A stretch of 28,287 nucleotides of DNA from Hofstenia miamia (taxonomy: Eukaryota; Xenacoelomorpha; Acoela). The DNA lies in NCBI GenBank assembly GCA_004352715.1, contig SCFE01000032.1, positions 1,550,183-1,578,469 on the forward strand, in the 5' to 3' direction. Numbering within the stretch: position 1 is the first letter of the stretch; the number at the start of each line of letters is the position of its first letter. The notes beneath the pieces are model-generated. The model saw nothing but the letters and a program-made list of their open reading frames with translations. It made no database searches and was not told the DNA's origin. The translations under genes and the position numbers were made by a program. Positions 20,594 to 28,287 of the stretch are shown in pieces.

Positions 20594-21558
20594 AAATGGT
20601 CTCAGTAGTTGCTTTAGATCTCAGCCAATAATTAAATAGCATCTAATTACCATGCATTTGTGCTAGCCAACATGCATGATTTAATCAGTGTAACTTATTA
20701 TTGGGTGCATGTACATGTTGAATTTGAAAGCCAAAGTATTATAGCCATCTACATAACTGTATATGTAACCTAAATTGGTCCAAAATTTGCGGGACAACAC
20801 TGTCATGACAGCTATTTGGCACTGCTAGAAATTCGGAGGAGGAGATTCCCAAAATGTCACCAAACCAGATAAACATGCTGTTTATAGTTGTTTCATACTT
20901 TTTATTGTTGCAGCAACCACTGACATCCTAATAGCAACTTTAGCAATAAATAATCAGTGAGCAGATGCTTACAAATAAAACTCACTTTGTTATTAAAACA
21001 ACATTGTTGCAACATCAAAATATGGCTGTTTCATTCATAAAAAAAACCAAAAAGCAACCTAATATGATGTTGTTGAAGCAACATTGTTTTGACCAATGAA
21101 ATGGTTCCATTTCAATTTTAAAACAAGGTTGTTTTTGACACATAAAACAACCACATAACCACACAAAACAATGTTGTTTAGCCCTTAAATTGTTGTCTTG
21201 GAATAGCCTATTCCATTATCATATCAAAAATACTTATGCAAAAATGATTAGAGAAATTAACACATTTTAAGTGAAACAATGTCAATTAGATTAATGAACA
21301 GGTTCAATCATATTTATACAATTGAACAACAATTACCTGCACTTTGTTTACACTTCTAGAAAATGAATTCCCTCAAGTAATAATTACATGGGCACCCAAT
21401 TGAAGGGACCACAGCTATTATGACAAAACTGCAATTGAAATAAATGTCATCAATAAAATATGTCATCAGATGGTAAGATAGTAAAAATTAACATAGAAAT
21501 GAAATGCAATTAGCAAATAAAAATAATTTTAGCATTGGGGTGTCCACAAGTGACTCTA
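20594..21558 (-). mobile_element. LTR2 copy, truncated at its 3' side by LTR1
   Basis: The minus strand starts TGTAGAGTCACTTGTGG at 21558, directly after a purine tract and ORF3. The part at 20594-20780 (GCATCTAATTACCATGCATT and CATGTACATGTTGAA) follows the same order as 5340-5520 of the complete LTR2. The left end is cut by LTR1 at 20593. The middle (about 20800-21230) is richer in CAACATTGTTG-like words than the other copy and may contain a further insert. Confidence 0.6.
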
Positions 21559-21580
21559 CACACCCCCTTACTAGATTTAA
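21559..21580 (-). promoter_or_regulatory. Polypurine tract before LTR2
   Basis: The minus strand reads TAA stop, ATCTAGTAAGGGGGTG, then TGTAGAG. A G-rich purine run directly before the LTR start is the expected plus-strand primer site of an LTR retrotransposon. It fixes the orientation of LTR2 and of the adjoining ORF3. Confidence 0.5.
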
Positions 21581-21977
21581 GTCTGCAGTAACAGGCAGAT
21601 GAGAGGCCCAGCTAGTAACTGTTGAGTTTCTTCTACCATTTGTACTGCTAATGATTCATCCCAACTAACCAGTTCTGCAAAATGAGGGCGTTTAGTTAAC
21701 TGCATCATAGCTTCCCACTGTGTGACCACTTCATTCTTTAGCCAAAATAATTTGATTTTCTTGAGGTGAGGATTGATAGGACAGTTCTTGCTTAGCAAGT
21801 ATAATCTCATTGTAAAAACATCATAAAAGTGTTTGTACAGTCACAAACCTTTCAAAGTGATCATTAATGTCATGGAAGCATCTACATAGGATGTGTGGGC
21901 CTTGTTGACATCAATTTGTGCATGTGGGTAAAAGTGGACAAAGACTTCTCTTAGTGATCCCATGCAAGTGGTGTGAT
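21577..21977 (-). pseudogene. ORF3 C-terminal part, Family 2
   Basis: One minus-strand frame with a single TGA. It reads GSLREVFVHFYPHAQI, KAHTSYVDASMTLMITLKGL, stop, LYKHFYDVFTMRLYLLS, then about 70 residues ending LICLLLQT and TAA. It aligns end to end with the C-terminal 130 residues of the ORF3 at 24678, including W and EA positions in the last 60 residues, at clearly lower identity than within Family 1. The A-H-T-x3-D motif is intact. Its 5' side is cut by an oppositely oriented LTR1 at 21978. Confidence 0.7.
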
Positions 21978-23139
21978 TGTAGCATCATCCCAAAAAGAAT
22001 AGCTGCAACGAAGGATTAATGTAGAACGATTATAGTGATTAAATATAATCAAAAATATGATTGTAAAATTTAGTTAATTATTCTATTCATTTTGTAAGAT
22101 GCAACCAAGCTACAATATTGTGCAAATTAAGAGAAACATGTTAGCTAGCTAATTAAGTAATATTTGACAAATTGCAATGAGCGAAATTACGCTTACATAT
22201 GAACAGCCATATTGGCAGAAGAATTATTTGAAATTCAAAATCGGCAGGTACTTTAGAATTTTTAAATAAATAGCTTTGAATTTAAAGAGAAATTTGATGA
22301 ACAATAAATTCTTCAGAGTTTATTTTATTTTCATTCTTCATTTATCTGGTTTGATTATTTAATAAAATGTGCAGCTAGGCAAGTTGTGTCGAGTAGTGGC
22401 TGGATTCCATCACGGGATCAATTTGAAGGGTCCTTGTGCCAGTCATGAAACTGCACTCATGTTACAGATAGGAGTTGTTCAATTCTTGCTTAGTCTGACT
22501 ATCGATCTATACATGTACATTCTAACAAATGCTTGAAATGGCTGGATAGCCAAACACTAGGAATATATCTCTATTACTAATAGTAGGAGACTTGACTATA
22601 ATCAACTGAATAAATTACTTTACATGTACCATTATTAAATGTAAGTATAGGAAACTCCAATATATTAATTGATTATTAAAGCCAGTAATTTTACGGTAAT
22701 GGCTACTTTAATATTAACTTAATGCAGTTAGTGTCAACACCCGGTTGCTTTACTTATTCAATCCAACAAACACTTTACAAAATTGAGTTTAAGTCAGTTG
22801 TATCTTGACTTGAGTACATGCACTGAGCTAATGTAAGGTACACATAATTAGTCCTCATTGAGCTGAGATGGTGCAGCGAACTTGGTCAATTGCTAATGAA
22901 GGAGAGGAACTGTTGTGTGGAGATCGGCTTCGGGCAGTAGCCCAAAGATGATTGATGAGAGAAACTGCATGGCTTCGTCACCTAAACAATGATGATTAGT
23001 ACTCAGCTAACATAACTAGTTATATAAAGAGGAAAAGTCTAGCAGTCTATTAACTCAGTAAATCCTCACCCACTGTTTATCGAGTGATAGTTACTAATGA
23101 TGATACACTGTGCTAAAAGGGGCCAGTGCAGGATGTTAC
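21978..23139 (+). mobile_element. Complete 5' LTR1 (1162 bp)
   Basis: Runs from TGTAGCATCATCCCAAAAAG to GTGCAGGATGTTACA and is followed at once by a primer binding site, so it is a 5' LTR. It contains AACAGCCATATTGGCAG near 22202, an AAATAAATAG box near 22263 and AATAAA at 22361-22366. That leaves about 770 bases after the likely R region, a long U5. It is nearly identical to the inverted LTR piece at 24266-24682. It is inserted into a Family 2 ORF3. Confidence 0.85.
22361..22366 (+). terminator. Possible poly(A) signal of LTR1
   Basis: AATAAA about 385 bases into the LTR and about 95 bases after the TATA-like box, a usual distance for the R region of an LTR. Several other LTR1 copies keep a related word (TTAATAAAA or TTAAAT). 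Confidence 0.35.
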
Positions 23140-23265
23140 ATGGCGACCGTGACAAATAAGAACAAAGTCAACGGAGAGGAAACACACAGTGATACTCTTT
23201 CAAAACTCTGAAATAAACTCAAAGGAAAAGGAAAAAGGAAGCAGCAGAGCAACAAATGGAAATAT
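23139..23265 (+). other. Leader of the plus-strand element, with a short upstream frame
   Basis: An ATG spans the LTR/PBS joint (23139-23141) and opens a 23-codon frame (MATVTNKNKV...) ended by TGA. The sequence then continues purine-rich (AAAGGAAAAGGAAAAAGG) into the gap. By comparison with the leader at 1149-1255, the real gag start is probably inside the gap. Confidence 0.5.
23140..23152 (+). other. Primer binding site
   Basis: TGGCGACCGTGAC lies directly after the LTR's terminal CA. TGG at the start complements the 3' CCA of a tRNA, as in animal Ty3/Gypsy elements. I cannot name the tRNA from memory with confidence. Confidence 0.75.
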
Positions 23266-24265
23266 NNNNNNNNNNNNNNNNNNNNNNNNNNNNNNNNNNN
23301 NNNNNNNNNNNNNNNNNNNNNNNNNNNNNNNNNNNNNNNNNNNNNNNNNNNNNNNNNNNNNNNNNNNNNNNNNNNNNNNNNNNNNNNNNNNNNNNNNNNN
23401 NNNNNNNNNNNNNNNNNNNNNNNNNNNNNNNNNNNNNNNNNNNNNNNNNNNNNNNNNNNNNNNNNNNNNNNNNNNNNNNNNNNNNNNNNNNNNNNNNNNN
23501 NNNNNNNNNNNNNNNNNNNNNNNNNNNNNNNNNNNNNNNNNNNNNNNNNNNNNNNNNNNNNNNNNNNNNNNNNNNNNNNNNNNNNNNNNNNNNNNNNNNN
23601 NNNNNNNNNNNNNNNNNNNNNNNNNNNNNNNNNNNNNNNNNNNNNNNNNNNNNNNNNNNNNNNNNNNNNNNNNNNNNNNNNNNNNNNNNNNNNNNNNNNN
23701 NNNNNNNNNNNNNNNNNNNNNNNNNNNNNNNNNNNNNNNNNNNNNNNNNNNNNNNNNNNNNNNNNNNNNNNNNNNNNNNNNNNNNNNNNNNNNNNNNNNN
23801 NNNNNNNNNNNNNNNNNNNNNNNNNNNNNNNNNNNNNNNNNNNNNNNNNNNNNNNNNNNNNNNNNNNNNNNNNNNNNNNNNNNNNNNNNNNNNNNNNNNN
23901 NNNNNNNNNNNNNNNNNNNNNNNNNNNNNNNNNNNNNNNNNNNNNNNNNNNNNNNNNNNNNNNNNNNNNNNNNNNNNNNNNNNNNNNNNNNNNNNNNNNN
24001 NNNNNNNNNNNNNNNNNNNNNNNNNNNNNNNNNNNNNNNNNNNNNNNNNNNNNNNNNNNNNNNNNNNNNNNNNNNNNNNNNNNNNNNNNNNNNNNNNNNN
24101 NNNNNNNNNNNNNNNNNNNNNNNNNNNNNNNNNNNNNNNNNNNNNNNNNNNNNNNNNNNNNNNNNNNNNNNNNNNNNNNNNNNNNNNNNNNNNNNNNNNN
24201 NNNNNNNNNNNNNNNNNNNNNNNNNNNNNNNNNNNNNNNNNNNNNNNNNNNNNNNNNNNNNNNNN
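23266..24265. other. Assembly gap (exactly 1000 N)
   Basis: Both large gaps in this window are exactly 1000 N, which suggests a default placeholder and not a measured length. The rest of a minus-strand LTR1 and possibly gag lie here. Confidence 0.95.
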
Positions 24266-24682
24266 ACTCAACACAACTTGCCTAGCTGCACATTTTATTA
24301 AATAATCAAACCAGATAAATGAAGAATGAAAATAAAATAAACTCTGAAGAATTTATTGTTCATCAAATTTCTCATTAAATTCAAAGCTATTTATTTAAAA
24401 ATTCTAAAGTACCTGCCAATTTTGAATTTCAAATAATTCTTCTGCCAATATGGCTGTTCATACGTAAGCGTAATTTCACTCATTGCAATTTGTCAAATGT
24501 TACTTAATCGGCTAACATGTTTCTCTTAATTTGCACAATATTGTAGCTTGGTTGCATCTTACAAAATGAATAGAATAATTAACTAAATTTTACAATCATA
24601 TTTTTGATTATATTTAATCACTATAATCGTTTGACGCTAATCCTTCGTTTGTTGCAGCTATTCTTTTTGGGATGATGCTACA
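24266..24682 (-). mobile_element. LTR1 5' part (3' LTR of the younger ORF3 copy)
   Basis: The minus strand starts TGTAGCATCATCCCAAAAAG at 24682 and follows the LTR at 21978 almost base for base until the gap. It contains GAACAGCCATATTGGCAG. It comes directly after ORF3 in the same orientation, with GAGGAGGGCG as a short purine tract, so it is a 3' LTR. Confidence 0.85.
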
Positions 24683-25858
24683 CGCCCTCCTCAGCTTGCG
24701 TTATGGACAGCACTGGCCACTCCCCATGTACGAGAGTATCTGCTTTTCTGATTAATGACTCCGCCGCAGGGTCTTCCCATGTAATCATCAAGTACTCGGA
24801 TTGTTTAGACATCTTCAGTACTGCTTCGCGTTCGGTGGTGACAGTGTTCGCATATTTTAAGAAACAAGTCTCTCTGATGTTCTCTACTATAGGTGTCATC
24901 TCCCGTAGTTCATTCATTTTCCGTGAGAAGATTTCATAATATTTTTCGTACAATCGAATGCCTTTCATTGCTATCAAGAGTGTCATTTGCGCATCAGCTT
25001 TGAATGTGTGAGCCAGATCTGCTCTCATTTGTGTGTTTGGGTAGAAGAAAGTGAAGACCTTTTGTAAGCTGCAGGTGTTCACTACATCTTTATAGAAGAA
25101 GCTGATGTTATCCAATACCTCTTGTTCCGAGATCTCTCCGGGATCATGGTGACAATCTCCACTCTTTTCATTACATCATAGTAGTGGTACTTTTGTTCCC
25201 ACATATCGGTCCACACGATGTCGTTGACTCCCGAAAACAACATTACTGCTCGGAGCTGGCGTTTCTCTATCTCATCTCTTAATTCTTTGAGTTGGATGTG
25301 AATCGCTTTTCCCCTCGTATATAGCTGATCCAGGGTGATGGCCCCTTCTATATAAATGCGTTCTTTGTTGTTATCTAGCAATATCTTCTTCGTTTTCTTT
25401 TAGTCTTCTCCCTTTGTCATCTCTATAGCTTTATGTTGCAAGTTCACATATGATTTATATTCATGTAGAAATGTTTTTGCTGGTTTTACCTCTTTTGGGA
25501 GTCGCCATCTAGGCATAGGTATCGCAATCGTTGTAGGCGGCATACATAGTAAAATCTTCATATTGACGAGTCTTTCAATTTCATCATAGGTGCCCATTGT
25601 ATTAGATGCCGTTGCTAATCCGATGGTGGCGGGGTAAGTCATTTTTGCTTCTGGGATTGTCTCCCAGAATGATTGTGTGAGTCCCCATTTGCTTAGTTTC
25701 ATCCGTATACGTTCCTGGATGTCGATTTTAGAAGTGATGCATTCAACATTGACCATTATCTGATTGAATGGCTTCATCAGCTCTTCAAGTTCTGTGCGTG
25801 AATGCTTCCGTAAACATTAATTTCATTGTTGCGACCATCTGCTGTTATTGTATTCTCA
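24678..25858 (-). CDS. ORF3, younger copy: large C-terminal part, nearly intact, three lesions
   Basis: The third gene of the LTR1 element, downstream of pol; no membrane segment seen, so not a typical Env. From the upstream end it reads QQMVATMKLMFTEAFT (a 1-base insertion follows near 25797), TELEELMKPF, ITSKIDIQERIRMKLSKWG, PPTTIAIPMPRWRLPKEVK, TAA at 25400, YIEGAITLDQLYTRGKAIHI, LFSGVNDIVWTDMWEQKYHY, then a frame change near 25135 (about 17 bases shorter than the 8829 copy), EQEVLDNISFFYKDV, SLQKVFTFFYPNTQ and LAHTFKADAQMTLLIAMKGI. It ends EEGV, with the TAG stop supplied by the LTR (24678-24680). SL..V...FY plus AHTxxxDA resembles motif III of TREX/DnaQ (DEDDh) exonucleases; motif I was not identified. 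The frame is otherwise open and CpG-rich. Confidence 0.75.
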
Positions 25859-26016
25859 TTAGGATAAGGAACACATAAGTTATTTCGTTGAGCTGAGTCT
25901 TGGAACTACTCAAACTACAATGGTGGCACACAGATGTGGATTGGTTCACAGATCAGAGTCGGCTGGAACCCATAGTGGAATCACAGAGTGGAACTGCAAC
26001 AACAGCATACCTAAAT
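25859..26016 (+). repeat. LTR1 3'-half fragment
   Basis: TTAGGATAAGGAACACATAA, GAGCTGAG.CTTGGAA, GAGATCAGAGT-like and CACACCTAAAT-like words follow the order of 13066-13226 in the solo LTR1. It abuts the broken 5' side of ORF3 in the opposite orientation and ends in a gap. It may be a genuine insertion edge or a misjoin. Confidence 0.6.
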
Positions 26017-27016
26017 NNNNNNNNNNNNNNNNNNNNNNNNNNNNNNNNNNNNNNNNNNNNNNNNNNNNNNNNNNNNNNNNNNNNNNNNNNNNNNNNNNNN
26101 NNNNNNNNNNNNNNNNNNNNNNNNNNNNNNNNNNNNNNNNNNNNNNNNNNNNNNNNNNNNNNNNNNNNNNNNNNNNNNNNNNNNNNNNNNNNNNNNNNNN
26201 NNNNNNNNNNNNNNNNNNNNNNNNNNNNNNNNNNNNNNNNNNNNNNNNNNNNNNNNNNNNNNNNNNNNNNNNNNNNNNNNNNNNNNNNNNNNNNNNNNNN
26301 NNNNNNNNNNNNNNNNNNNNNNNNNNNNNNNNNNNNNNNNNNNNNNNNNNNNNNNNNNNNNNNNNNNNNNNNNNNNNNNNNNNNNNNNNNNNNNNNNNNN
26401 NNNNNNNNNNNNNNNNNNNNNNNNNNNNNNNNNNNNNNNNNNNNNNNNNNNNNNNNNNNNNNNNNNNNNNNNNNNNNNNNNNNNNNNNNNNNNNNNNNNN
26501 NNNNNNNNNNNNNNNNNNNNNNNNNNNNNNNNNNNNNNNNNNNNNNNNNNNNNNNNNNNNNNNNNNNNNNNNNNNNNNNNNNNNNNNNNNNNNNNNNNNN
26601 NNNNNNNNNNNNNNNNNNNNNNNNNNNNNNNNNNNNNNNNNNNNNNNNNNNNNNNNNNNNNNNNNNNNNNNNNNNNNNNNNNNNNNNNNNNNNNNNNNNN
26701 NNNNNNNNNNNNNNNNNNNNNNNNNNNNNNNNNNNNNNNNNNNNNNNNNNNNNNNNNNNNNNNNNNNNNNNNNNNNNNNNNNNNNNNNNNNNNNNNNNNN
26801 NNNNNNNNNNNNNNNNNNNNNNNNNNNNNNNNNNNNNNNNNNNNNNNNNNNNNNNNNNNNNNNNNNNNNNNNNNNNNNNNNNNNNNNNNNNNNNNNNNNN
26901 NNNNNNNNNNNNNNNNNNNNNNNNNNNNNNNNNNNNNNNNNNNNNNNNNNNNNNNNNNNNNNNNNNNNNNNNNNNNNNNNNNNNNNNNNNNNNNNNNNNN
27001 NNNNNNNNNNNNNNNN
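26017..27016. other. Assembly gap (exactly 1000 N)
   Basis: Placeholder gap separating an LTR1 fragment from the protease region of a plus-strand pol. Gag of that element would be expected in or before it. Confidence 0.95.
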
Positions 27017-27335
27017 AACCATTGATACAGGAGCGGCAACCTCGATAATTACGGATGACTGTGCAACAAAGTTAGGGTTCTCAAGAGAGGACCTCACCAA
27101 GTGTAATAAAAGACTCATCAATGCATCTGGCGAATATATCGATACCAAGGGAATACTGGAAGCAGTGCAGTTAAGAGTGGCAAATACTACATTTGAACAA
27201 TCACTGGTAGTAGTGGATACGCACAACAACATGCTACCATACGAGATAATTTTGGGAGATGACTTCCTCATAAAAAACAAATGTGTCATCAATTATGCAG
27301 ATAGAACCATCAAGAAGAACAGGTCAGAGAGAGAA
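27017..27335 (+). CDS. pol: Pol: aspartic protease (retropepsin), 5'-truncated by gap
   Basis: Cleaves the Gag-Pol precursor. The frame starting at the gap reads TIDTGAATSIITDDCATKLG, with catalytic D-T-G-A at 27024-27035, then GEYIDTKGILEAVQLRVANT and YEIILGDDFLIKN, the ILG-x-DF motif near the protease C-terminus. Around 95 residues are seen, close to a full protease. The frame changes by -1 after about 27335 (a run of five A), after which the linker continues. In the older copy at 18789-19600 this junction is in one frame, so the change here is probably a lesion. Confidence 0.85.
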
Positions 27336-27970
27336 AAATCACGTTTGAATTACAGGAAGACATACATCTGCAGCCGCACCAATGGAAAATGTACGAAATT
27401 GAGACAGAAGAAGCAATCACAGCTGATGTGATGATCTATGAGAACAAAGGGATAGACACGAAAAGGGTGTCAATGCCGTCAAGTATATGTGCAGTGAAAA
27501 ATGGAAAGGGTAAAATTCCAATTCTCAACCCAACAAATCGGAACGTAAACCTAAAGAAATCACACATCAGGATGTTCGGAAAATATGTGAAATCAAATAT
27601 CAGATTGATTTGGAAAGCATTGGAGGACGAAGATGGAGCTGATGACTTGTACGGTCGATTCGAGGACTTACAAGTGGAAGCGCAAAGTACTCCACATGGC
27701 CGACTCAAGGGTGAGTGGACAAACACCATCCAAGTCGTGAGTACTCCCAAAGGCCGATTCAAGGGCATTGGGATGAAAGCAACAAATGACGAATACAAAA
27801 TCCCAGATATCGAGAGCGAGAATTACCAACATCTGAATGAAGAGGATATACAACTGCTAAGAAATATGCTAAGACGACATAAGCGAATATTCAACTATGG
27901 AGAGATAAGTGTGAGGCAGGCAATAGGGGAGAAACATAAGACAGTGACAACTACTGACAAGCCAAAAAAC
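27336..27970 (+). CDS. Pol: PR-RT linker with internal repeats
   Basis: After the shift this frame reads ITFELQEDIHLQPHQWKMYE and continues (ATG 27389) to a stop at 28000. It holds MPSSICAVKNGKGKIPILNP, then two 54-bp-spaced repeats, STPHGRLKG (27686) and STPKGRFKG (27740), then IPDIESENYQHLNEEDIQLL and the usual pre-RT stretch GEISVRQAIGEKHKT. The segment before the repeats matches the minus-strand fragment at 18927-19163. The function of the repeats is unknown. RT continues in the -1 frame from about 27970. Confidence 0.75.
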
Positions 27971-28287
27971 TCCCCTGTAGAAGAGTGCCTGAACAAATGA
28001 AAGACAAATACAATCGAATACTTGAAGAACTGATAGACAATAAAATTATACGACCAAGTGATAGTCCCTATGCAGCACCAACAGTGTTTGTGAAGCAGGG
28101 AGAAAAATACCGGCTATGCATAGATTTTCGAAAGTTGAATGAAGTGACGAAGACAGATTCCTATCCCTTGCCAAGGATAGAGGACATGTTATACAAAGCA
28201 AGCAAGCACAAATACTTTACGACTTTAGACTTGTGCAAGGCTTATTGGCAAGTGTGGATGGAGGAAGACGATATTGAGAAGACAGCA
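27970..28287 (+). CDS. pol: Pol: reverse transcriptase N-terminal part, runs off the window
   Basis: Copies element RNA into DNA. From 27970 the frame is open to the window end (106 codons): RRVPEQMKDKYNRILEELID, SDSPYAAPTVFVKQG, YRLCIDFRKLNEVT (RT block 2), DSYPLPRIEDML and FTTLDLCKAYWQVWM (block 3, with its conserved Asp). These are standard Ty3/Gypsy RT motifs; the YxDD block lies beyond the window. It joins the linker through a -1 change at A-AAA-AAC (27964-27970). Confidence 0.9.

Noticed and set aside
23189-24301. Long frames of about 350-370 codons
   Set aside because: Almost entirely N; no sequence supports them.
24678-25858. ORF3 as a retroviral-type envelope gene
   Set aside because: The position fits, but no signal peptide, fusion peptide or transmembrane anchor is visible in the readable frames.
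25900-27048. Long frames across the second 1000-N gap
   Set aside because: Composed of N apart from the ends; only the protease part after 27017 is real.
27436-27798. 120-codon minus-strand frame
   Set aside because: Shadow of the pol linker, which aligns with another pol copy in the plus sense.
1-28287. CRISPR arrays, tRNA, rRNA or bacterial operons
   Set aside because: No regularly spaced short repeats, cloverleaf-like sequences or closely packed long frames were found.

Overview
This is a draft-assembly piece of an AT-rich eukaryotic genome, most likely an invertebrate animal. That guess rests on Ty3/Gypsy LTR retrotransposons, a Tc1/mariner-type DNA element and strong CpG loss in old copies; I cannot name the species. 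There are no bacterial-style genes, no CRISPR array and no RNA genes that I can recognise. Nearly everything is retrotransposon sequence in nested layers and different states of decay, broken by N gaps: 238 N, two of exactly 1000 N, one 11-N run and five single Ns.

The dominant family (called Family 1 here) has LTRs of about 1.13-1.17 kb that start TGTAGCAT(C/A)ATCC and end GTTACA or GCTACA. The PBS TGGCGACCGTGAC follows the LTR directly. The pieces indicate the order LTR - gag - pol (PR-RT-IN) - a third gene (ORF3) - LTR. A second family, seen as an LTR of about 850-960 bp starting TGTAGAGTCA, carries a divergent ORF3.

Layout: 1-1748 is a minus-strand element start (LTR, leader, gag). 1749-4693 holds an exon-like open frame, an inverted repeat, an LTR2 remnant and a plus-strand ORF3 pseudogene. 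4694-8540 is one minus-strand LTR1 split by a solo LTR2 (TSD ATAT), a solo LTR1 (TSD TAAT) and an assembly duplication. 8541-14114 is the minus-strand ORF3 and pol tail that belongs with it, interrupted by an LTR1-like insert and a solo LTR1 (TSD CTTC). 14115-17516 is a plus-strand LTR1 with a 768-bp fold-back Tc1-like element inside; about 1.5 kb of this is present twice around a single N. 17517-19600 holds rearranged pol fragments (protease, integrase). 19900-21977 is a scrambled LTR1, an LTR2 and the Family 2 ORF3. 21978-23265 is a full LTR1 with PBS and leader. After a gap, 24266-25858 is a younger ORF3 ending in a minus-strand LTR1. After another gap, 27017-28287 is plus-strand protease and reverse transcriptase.

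The most interesting item is ORF3. It lies where env would lie, yet shows no membrane segment. Its C-terminal region keeps an A-H-T-x3-D motif in four separate copies. This resembles motif III of DnaQ/TREX-like (DEDDh) 3'-5' exonucleases; that assignment is inference. Young copies are CpG-rich and nearly open, while old copies are CpG-poor and full of stops, so the window records distinct ages of insertion.
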